Shown one piece after another: positions 55,954 through 64,000 of a stretch of DNA of 64,000 nucleotides. Positions within the stretch are counted from its first letter, which is position 1; each line of letters starts with the position of its first letter. Source of the stretch: Berberis thunbergii (Eukaryota; Streptophyta; Magnoliopsida; Ranunculales; Berberidaceae). The DNA lies in contig QNQO01009159.1 in assembly GCA_003290165.1 (NCBI GenBank), forward strand, positions 62,001 through 126,000, given 5' to 3'. Under the pieces are notes generated by a model. That model saw only the letters and a list, made by a program, of their open reading frames with translations. It was not told the origin of the DNA and searched no databases. A program made the position numbers and the translations under genes.

Positions 55954-58900
55954 ATACAACAAGAAATGCCAAATATATTGATTTGCAGTAGTGTCCAAAT
56001 AACGCTATCCTTCAATATATAAAATTTCTCTTCAGATTTTTATTTTTTTAATTTGTGAAATTTAGATTATTTAATCGTGAAACATTAATTTGTAAATTTA
56101 TGATAGTTTTATTTTATTTTATTTTTACCCTTAACCCCATTCCACTCTAAATGCAGTCGACAGGGTTCGAAAGCTGAATTTATACTATCATCCGCTACAA
56201 GTCTAATACCCCAATGACAATTTATGATAGTTTAATCATTAATCCATAATGTTACCTCCTGCTAAATGGGTTGGGTAGTTCTAACACGGGCCAACCATAA
56301 GGCCCATAAGTTTCTTTCGAAATTGGAGGATCATAAATTGTAGCTCCACTTTGCTGCTTCCATGGTCAAATGTGCGAGGAAACCAGCGAGGGGAGTGAGG
56401 TGGAGGGAGGGGAACCATTCCCTCCCCTCGGGATGCGTACAAGAAAATTCAATGCGCGCATCTCGAAGGGAGAGAATGGTTCTCTTCCCTCCACCTCACT
56501 CCCCTCGCTGGTTTCTTCACCATTTAGCCTGACTCCAGAAGGGGAACTCTAAATGTCGAAGAAGTGAGCGAGGAAACCAGCGAGGGGAGTGAGGTGGAGG
56601 GAGGGAAACCATTCCCTCCCATCGGGATGCATGCAAGAAAATTCAACGCGCGCATCCCGAAAGGAGGGAATGGTTCCCTTCCCTCCACCTCACTCCCCTC
56701 GCTCATTTCCTCGCCATCTAGCCTTACTCCAGAAGGGGAATTCTAAATGTCGAGGACCCACCACCTCACTCCCCTCGCTGGTTTCCTCGCTCATTTCCTC
56801 GCCATCTAGCCTTACTCCAGAAGGGGAATTCTAAATGTCGAGGAAATGAGCGAGGAAACCAGCGAGGGGAGTGAGGTGGAGGGAGGGGAGCCCCTCCCCT
56901 CAGGATGCGTGCAAGAAAATTCAACGCGCGCATCCCGAAGGGAGGGAATTCCCTCCACCTCACTCCCCTCGCTGGTTTCCTCGCCATCTAGCCTTACTCA
57001 TTTCAGAATCTCGACATTCATACAATTTCAAGGGATTTATTTTTAGGCTTTCACTCTCTTATTTTTCCTTTCTGTTACCTGAAATTGAGCTTTCACTTTG
57101 TTTTGTAATTTCTTGATTCCAGGGTTTAAAACTTTAGATTTGGTAGTGACCATTAGTTTTTAACATATGTTTGCAGAAACAAGGGGATATTACATACAAT
57201 GGCCATAATCTTAATGATTTTTGCGTACAAAGGACATCGGCATACATAGGCCAAACAGACAATAACATTGCCGAGCTAACTGTTAGAGAAACTTTAGATT
57301 ATGCTGCAAGGTTTCAAGGTGCAAGCGATGGCTTTGCAGGTTTGTTCACTTTAATGACTATCTTATATCATGCATGTCTTTGGTTTGCGATTTTCTTTAT
57401 TTTTCTTACCCTTGTCATTATTTTTGGCATAATATTAATCAAAATTTAGCTATCACCAGAATGTGATATCGTCAGCAGCAGTGTTTAATAAATTTTGTAT
57501 CAAAATATTAAGACAATTGCAGTTCTACATTCCAGAGTAGATGCACTGATTAACTTTTCCCTTTTATGATGCAATGCAACCTTCAAGTTATCTTTCTTTA
57601 GATGTTAAAGTTCAGTGATTTGCCAATGGCATGACAGCTCAACGGTTAGAGGTTGACGGAACTAGGTCATGGGTTCGAACTCAGCCGGCAGCATGCTTAT
57701 CAGTTTATGGTGATGGGATCCTGGAAACCCAGCTCAGCTTCCAAAAAAAAAAAATTTTGATTTAGGATTTGTTTGTGAAAGATATGGACTGTAAAATTGT
57801 TGTTTTAATGATGCTCCATGACAAATCATAATGCAAAAAATTATTAAGTATTATCAATTGTCTCTTTTGCAAAATTGTAGTATATTTGAATGATCTGGCT
57901 AGATTAGAGAAGGAGAAGAACATACGACCAAGTCCAGAAATTGATGCATTTATGAAGGTCATTATTCAAACTTTCTACCTCTTAGTGTTATCTTTTCTTT
58001 TTGGTTTTACTGAATTCAGTTTTACTTGACAGGCATCTTCAGTTGGTGGTGCAAAGCACAATCTTGCTACAGATTACATTTTGAAAGTGCTCGGTCTTGA
58101 TATATGTGCTGATACACTTGTGGGGAATGATATGCTTAGAGGTGTTTCAGGTGGTCAAAGAAAGAGAGTTACTACAGGTAACAAATTTCTCAGTATTCTT
58201 TGCATACACATGGATTTATTATGCACGTTCTCGTTTAGCACCTTTTTGAACCTTTGCACCTAACAATGGTTACATAAGTACAATTTACTACTAGATGTAT
58301 AATAGTTACTATGGGGAAAAGGGAACTTAGGCATACAGTTTTGTGTTTTGTATCACGTTAGTTTGTATAAATGAAATTAATAAAGTTGGATAGTGAAGGA
58401 TTTGTTGCAAATTTGGAGTTCGTCGAGTAAAACCATTTTTACATATTTCTATTGTTTGTTAGTTGCTTTTCGGGTTGCACTTCTAAACATTGTTTTTCGG
58501 TGTGGATGTTTGACGCTCAGGGGAAATGATTGTTGGACCAAGGAAAACTCTTTTCATGGATGAAATATCAACTGGCCTCGATAGCTCTACAACTTACCAA
58601 ATTGTTAAATGCTTGCGGAATTTCGTTCACCTAATGGAGGCTACTGTAGTAATTGCTCTCCTTCAGCCTGCACCGGAGACATTTGATTTGTTTGATGACC
58701 TGATTCTTTTATCAGACGGTCATCTTGTCTATCAAGGTCCTCGAGAACAAGTTGTTGAGTTTTTTGAATCATTAGGTTTTCGTTTGCCACCTCGCAAAGG
58801 TGTTGCAGATTTTCTCCAAGAGGTACTTCGAGCTTTTGTCCTCTTTTAGTTCTAGTTTTTTTTTTCTTCTACCACAAATCCATGTTTCAATCTGGGTTAT

Positions 58901-61900
58901 GATGGCATGGGAAGCATTACAAAAATAAATATAAAAATCATCTCAATGGATTACATGGCCATAAGTTGGCAGTATAATGATTCTGATAGTCAAGTTTTGC
59001 TAAGCTGAACTGAGCTAACCATCAGCCATGTCATCAAAGAATAGTAGTAAAGGACCTCGTTACTTCTTTTGCTCTTTTGGTTTAACAGAAGTGAATTACA
59101 TGTTTGCACAGATACTAATTTGATGTCAGGTACAAATGGTAAAAATACCTCTGATTAGTTAGTTATTTCTAGAGTGATGAATACTTTTGTTATTGGGGTA
59201 AATCGCTCTCAATATATTTTCTATATTATCAATTTGAGCCAAACTTTTAGTTGATTGATTATTTGAATAACAGAGCAAGATCTTTTCTTGGTTGAGGAGA
59301 AATGGTTTTTTCACTTATGGGAAATGGGGGGAACTGCTAGATGTTCGTTTTCTCCTGAAAGAGATAGTATGGAAAGAAGAGAGAGAGACGAAAATGATAG
59401 ATCTGACTGATGTGTTCACCATTATGCTCAAATATAGCCCTTAGATCATCTGGACATGAATGGGATCATTCATTCCAAAACAATTTGCAACCGTTAGTCC
59501 ACAAAATCCTGCCCCTGCCCCATGTTAAAAAGTAATATTTTCCTTGAAACTTAAAATATCTACAGCAAATATTTCTGAATGGATGATATTTTTTTCCTAA
59601 TACTTGCAATCACTTTTTGGAGTGTTTAAACATCATTTTTCAGACAATGCCTAAGTTAATCTATTCTATGCCAGGTTACCTCAAAAAAGGATCAAGCCCA
59701 ATATTGGGCTGATCCTTCAAAACCATATTCGTTTATTTCTGTACCAAAAATTACAGAAGCATTCAAGCAGTCAGCATATGGAAGATCCGTTGCTTCCACC
59801 CTTTCAGCTCCATTTGATAAAGCCAACAGTCTTCCTTTAGCGCTTGCAAAGACCAAGTATGCTATATCAAAATGGGAGCTTTTCAAAACATGTTTTGCAA
59901 GAGAAGTACTACTAATCAGCAGGCACCGCTTCCTTTATATATTCAGGACTGGCCAAGTGAGTTTTGTCTTATATCTCTTTCTCCCTGATTTACTATTTTC
60001 TCTATGTATATTTATTGCTTAGCTTGCATTAGTAGCTTGTAATCATGTTGGCATTTTTGTGCACTTCACAAACATTTTCTGTTGATCTACATATTTTTCA
60101 ACCTCCATATAAAGGTTTTGTTATCTTGAGGATTGTCTCTGCCACATTCTTATTACTTCAGTTTTGCATATTTTACAGGTTGCATTTGTTGGATTTGTTA
60201 CGTGTACAATGTTTCTACGTACAAGGTTACATCCTACAGACGAGGTACAAGCAAGTCTTTATCTTTCAGCCTTGTTTTTCGGGCTGGTACATATGATGTT
60301 CAATGGATTCTCTGAGCTGCCTATCATGATATCCCGACTTCCAATATTCTATAAACAAAGAGACAATTGCTTCCATCCTGCATGGGCCTGGTCAATACCT
60401 AGTTGGGTCTTGCGTGTGCCTTATTCTGTTGTTGAAGCTCTTGTGTGGTCGGGTGTCACGTATTTCACAATTGGTTTTTCCCCTGCTCCTGGGAGGTATT
60501 TATTTTTAGTATCGTTGTCTGTACCATTCATTCTATTGCACCTTGAATTCAATTTGCACTTCTAATCTATTACAAAATGATGTTAGGTTTTTCCGTTTCA
60601 TGTTACTACTCTTTTCGGTGCACCAAATGGCATTGGGTCTCTTCCGACTGATGGCTGCTCTTGCACGAGACATGATTATAGCAAACACGTTTGGATCTGC
60701 TGCACTGCTTATTATCTTCTTGTTAGGAGGGTTTATTGTTCCAAAAGGTTGGCTTGTATTATTCTGAATATATAGAAGATGATTTAAATGGTTCCTTATC
60801 TAAGCTTATCTTTTTTAAGTCAATTGGTTTTCCTTGCAGAAATGATCAAGCCATGGTGGGTTTGGGGTTTTTGGGTATCTCCATTAACATATGGACAACG
60901 TGCAATTTCAGTTAATGAGTTTACTGCCACAAGATGGATGCAGGTGTGCTCTTTATGGCCTACAGATCTCTCTTCGGTCAAAACCTATGGTGCTTCATAA
61001 TTTTTAAGATTTAAATTGATGTAATCATTTGGATCACTGTTTATCAAACTTACGAATCATTTTGTGATTATAATTGGCAGCCATCTCAAATAGCAAATGA
61101 TACAGTTGGAAACAATTTTCTCAATTTGCGTGGACTACCAACTGGAGATTACTGGTATTGGCTTGGGACTGGAATTTTACTAGCTTATTCAATTATTTTC
61201 AACAATTTGGTGACTGCCGCGTTAGCTTACCTTAATCGTAAGTCTGCAAGCACTTTCTTGATGATGTTATACGAAAGGCATTATTACTTGAACCTTATTT
61301 TTTCCAACTGTCCATCTCATCTTATTTCTTTCATAAACATTTTTATTTTCTTACTACAAATGCTTGATCATACAGCTCTTAGCAGGAATCGAACAGTGAT
61401 GCCAGATGATTCAACAGAGCAAAATCCTCTTGATAGTGGTGGTCAGTGTGTGATCTTTGGTGCAAATCAATGATATATTTGGTTTTTTGCAGTGAAATAG
61501 TTGCTTAGAAGTACTATTCAAATTTCATCTTAATTAAGCTCTCCTTTTTTGCATTGATTGTCTTGTAACAGCTGCAGTAAAAGAACGAAAGGCTGCTGAA
61601 AGTGGGGGTGCTAAAAGGGGAATGATTCTCCCATTTCAACCATTAGCAATGACATTCCACAATGTCAATTACTTCGTCGATATGCCAAAGGTATATTTGC
61701 ACCTTTTTGTAGTTTTCTTTTATTACTTGCAGTGCAATTTATCTTACACTACTTTTTTTGAGTGTATCAGGAAATGCGTGACATTCCAGACAAGAAATTG
61801 CAGTTATTGTCAAGTGTAAGCGGGGTATTCTCACCAGGTGTTCTCACTGCATTAGTTGGTTCCAGTGGTGCGGGCAAAACAACATTAATGGATGTGCTTG

Positions 61901-62664
61901 CTGGTAGGAAGACCGGCGGGTACATAGAAGGTGAAATTAAGATATCTGGTTTCCACAAAGAGCAAAGAACTTTTGCCAGAATCTCAGGATATGTTGAACA
62001 AAATGATATACACTCTCCACAAGTAACAATCGAGGAGTCCCTCGTGTTTTCTTCCTATCTTCGCCTTCCAAAGGATGTCAGCAAAGAAGACAGACATGTT
62101 GGTTGCTTGACAAAATGTTACTTACATGCGTGCTTTTCTCCTTTACTTTTCTTCCTTGAAACTAACTGTTGCCATTTACTGTAGGAATTTGTTGAACAAG
62201 TTATGAGTTTAGTGGAGCTTGATACTTTGAGACATGCTTTGGTTGGTCTGCCTGGGAGTAGCGGCTTATCAACAGAACAAAGAAAGCGTCTGACTATTGC
62301 AGTGGAGCTTGTGGCCAATCCTTCCATTATTTTTATGGATGAACCCACTTCTGGATTGGATGCACGAGCTGCTGCCATTGTAATGCGTACTGTTCGTAAT
62401 ACTGTTGACACTGGAAGAACGGTGGTGTGTACCATACATCAACCAAGCATTGATATATTTGAAGCATTTGATGAGGTTTGAAGAGACTGAATTTTGTGAT
62501 GCTTTTTTCTACTTCCGAGGTGAAATGTAGTTTGATGCACGTATGCTTTATTTAATTATTGCTTGTGGTTGCATGTGCAGCTACTTCTAATGAAACGAGG
62601 GGGGAGAGTTATATATGGAGGGAAGCTTGGTCGGAACTCGCAAATCATGATTGACTATTTTGAG
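53605..62664 (+). CDS. Full-size ABCG (PDR) transporter, ABCG31-like, 3' end outside or beyond window
   Basis: Eighteen exons with GT-AG borders stay in one frame for 1,072 codons: 53605-53930, 54243-54363, 54511-54599, 55811-55895, 57177-57339, 57881-57957, 58033-58177, 58521-58822, 59675-59956, 60179-60495, 60587-60747, 60840-60943, 61081-61237, 61376-61441, 61572-61690, 61771-62097, 62185-62475, 62581-62664. NBD1 has [17 protein letters not shown] and [15 protein letters not shown]; the first membrane domain follows (exons 9-13, with [16 protein letters not shown]); NBD2 has [17 protein letters not shown] and [13 protein letters not shown]. Family members have about 1,420-1,450 residues, so the second membrane domain is missing to the right. 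The start [20 protein letters not shown] and overall pattern resemble ABCG31, a plasma-membrane exporter linked to cuticle and abscisic acid. No lesion is visible; the gene looks functional. Introns contain a MITE, a SINE and hairpin repeats. Confidence 0.9.
54688..55353. mobile_element. MITE in intron 3 of the ABCG gene
   Basis: AAGCATCTCCAATAG at the left and CTGTTGGAGATGCT at the right form inverted ends of the common plant GAGCATCTCCAACAG type. TAATT occurs just outside both ends (54681-54685, 55353-55357), a possible duplication. The interior is AT-rich with repeated AATTTT and TTGGAGAT words. Confidence 0.6.
55919..55947. repeat. (AT)n microsatellite in intron 4
   Basis: About 14 uninterrupted AT units. 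A poly-A run of over 20 bases lies at 55513-55538. Confidence 0.9.
56368..57000. repeat. Tandem array of GC-rich hairpin repeats in intron 4 of the ABCG gene
   Basis: Units begin at about 56368, 56554 and 56839, with a partial unit (right arms only) at 56750-56838. Each full unit has arms GCGAGGAAACCAGCGAGGGG and the inverse CCCCTCGCTGGTTTCCTCGC, an inner GAGTGAGGTGGAGGGA palindrome, and a loop near GGATGCGTGCAAGAAAATTC. Units are separated by TAGCCTTACTCCAGAAGGGG AATTCTAAATGTCGA. Arms within and between units are nearly identical. Confidence 0.85.
57622..57754 (+). mobile_element. tRNA-derived SINE in intron 5 of the ABCG gene
   Basis: CAGCTCAACGGTTAGAGG (57635-57652) fits the polymerase III A box, and GGTTCGAACTC (57672-57682) the B box, with normal spacing. 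The element ends with twelve A's (57743-57754). TGATTT occurs on both sides and may be part of a target duplication. It is not a tRNA gene, as no cloverleaf with acceptor stem can be formed. Confidence 0.75.
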
Positions 62665-64000
62665 GTACCAGTGCACAAAGTCTAGTTAGCTATGTTTGCT
62701 AGTTTTTTTTTTGCCATTTTTCTTTTTTATGGTGTTTTTACATTTTTTACTCATTTTCCTTAAAATACAACTACAAACACTGTCTCTAGAAAGGGTAGAA
62801 ATGTAAAAAAAAACCAAAAAATGCCAAAAAAAAAATGTTAGCAAACATAGCTGGCTAAAATTTTTGTATTTTATTGTTGTGTTCTCGTTCTTGTTAGATC
62901 CTTAATATGTGCTTCAATATTTTAAAATAACCCTTCTAGGCGTCGAGGAAACAAGCGAGGCGGAGGGGTGTTACCACTCATCCCACCCGCTGGTTTCCTC
63001 GCCATTTAGAATTCTCTATTTTAAAAATTGGGGACTATTCAAACCTAGAGAAATGAAGACAAGAAAAAGATACAACTTCTTTCATGTATTTCGTTTTTCA
63101 AGACAATTTTGATCCTCTGATTTTAAGAAAAAAAACGTAAAAATTTTGTTTGTAATTTTGAAGTTAACAATATATTATGCATCTTAAATTGAACGAAAAT
63201 CTACAAATGTTATACTTTATGATCTTCAGAAATATATAGAAAAATATAAATGGAATTATTAGTTTTCTAATATCTTTGAGATATGACTCTCATAATCAAC
63301 TATCACTTAAAGGCCTCAACATTTATTGGGTCGGCATTGCTCATAGTGTCAAACACCAACAATATATTGCCTAAGAATTACTCAAATAACAATCTCTTAA
63401 TATTAAAATAAGGTTATATTTGGTTAAAATGTATCCTTGATAAAAATCAATTAATCGAATTTAAAAAAATATTTCGATAACTACAAAATATGAAACATTT
63501 CGTGAAATTTCGACATATTTTGAGAAATCGCATTCCTTGATCCCAATGGTGAACCAGAAACGTCTCGGAGAAGATCCAAAACCAAAATTAACACTCACCT
63601 AAAAACTGAAGCAGGACATTATCCCTGCCCCGCTTGTTTTACAAATCATAAAATGGAAAACTAAATCAGGAATAGATCTCAGTAAGTTGAACTTCCCATG
63701 TGAAATATTTAAATCTCCGCTCACCTTCTCTCTAATGAAGTGGTGGCATAGCACAATGTGCCTGCGCTTAACGTTTTGTTCCTTCTAATATTGCTAATTT
63801 TACGTGAAAAACTAGACTGCTAAAAATGTTGCATGAGTCCCCAACCTCTTCAAGTAGTGGACTGACCCGTTTTATTCCCTGATATGTAGACCATTGCATC
63901 TATTTCATTTCTCTTTCTGCAAATTTTCAAGTGCATACAGAGAACTAGCGGGAGAAATTTTTTTTATTTATTTGTTTATTTATTTTTGCCGAAACAAGTA
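62665..64000. other. Intronic or downstream sequence of the ABCG gene, no further exon found
   Basis: After the GTACCA donor at 62665 no exon of the second membrane domain is recognisable. The stretch holds a hairpin repeat (62940-63014) and AT-rich sequence, including a block (63455-63512) related to 43345-43405. The intron is therefore over 1.3 kb, or the gene is truncated. Confidence 0.5.
62940..63014. repeat. GC-rich hairpin repeat, short copy
   Basis: Left arm CGTCGAGGAAACAAGCGAGG, right arm CGCTGGTTTCCTCGCCATTT AGAATT. The inner palindrome is reduced to a GGGGTGTTACCACTCATCCC core, so this is a deletion form of the family. Confidence 0.75.

Noticed and set aside
56370..57046. Repeated ORFs starting [14 protein letters not shown]
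   Set aside because: They occur in both orientations because the hairpin repeats are palindromic; they sit in an intron and do not look like genes.
57622..57754. A tRNA gene
   Set aside because: A and B boxes are present, but there is no acceptor stem or anticodon arm, and a poly-A tail follows.

Overview
The window looks like nuclear DNA of a flowering plant, most likely a eudicot. It is AT-rich, with GT-AG introns and plant gene families (ABCG/PDR transporter, SPIRAL1-like, Dicer-like, plastid FtsZ, KAS I). The species cannot be named from the sequence. Only two ordinary host loci are visible: a full-size ABCG transporter resembling ABCG31 (53605 to past 62664, + strand, 18 exons seen, 3' end outside the window) and a decayed DDB2-like WD40 locus (about 31537-42054, + strand). 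Almost everything else is mobile DNA.

Layout. (1) 1-24104 is a CACTA (En/Spm) transposon whose left end lies outside the window. It carries a decayed TNP2 transposase, a second transposon ORF, three tandem copies of a DUF8039-like domain, and then a string of exon-sized host gene pieces: HMA5-like copper ATPase, receptor kinase, ALG3, RRP12, NAT transporter, DCL2-like dicer and alcohol dehydrogenase. (2) A second CACTA-type element, 11512-24082, sits inside the first. Removing it with one 3-bp AAT duplication rebuilds a proper right end for the outer element. The inner element carries at least ten more gene pieces (RecQ, CDK-like kinase, UBP, SULTR3, ABCG, UAP1, PP2C, possibly PICKLE, most of DPB2, HSP70) and one apparently complete SPIRAL1-like gene. 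(3) 24105 to about 30235 is the 3' part of a Tat-lineage Ty3/gypsy element: integrase end, 178-bp tandem repeats, antisense ORF, polypurine tract and 3' LTR. A miniature LTR element (TRIM) lies within its antisense ORF. (4) About 30236-31131 is a 5'-truncated LINE. (5) The DDB2-like pseudogene is split by a complete 5.3-kb Ty3/gypsy chromovirus-like element (34625-39935, TSD ATAAA) and by a smaller terminal-inverted-repeat element. (6) 44803-53125 is bounded by long inverted arms. Between them lies a 5-kb element with strong terminal inverted repeats (45579-50568) that holds KAS I and FtsZ2 pieces. (7) The ABCG gene begins at 53605. Its introns hold a MITE, a SINE and copies of a GC-rich hairpin repeat that also occurs elsewhere in the window.

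The main theme is repeated gene-fragment capture. Three separate DNA transposons carry pieces of at least nineteen host genes, almost all in the same (+) orientation with intron borders kept, and in places directly fused. The captured pieces are mostly decayed; the SPIRAL1-like gene is the exception. Exon borders were placed by eye from GT-AG signals and protein similarity recalled from known families, so errors of a few bases are possible.
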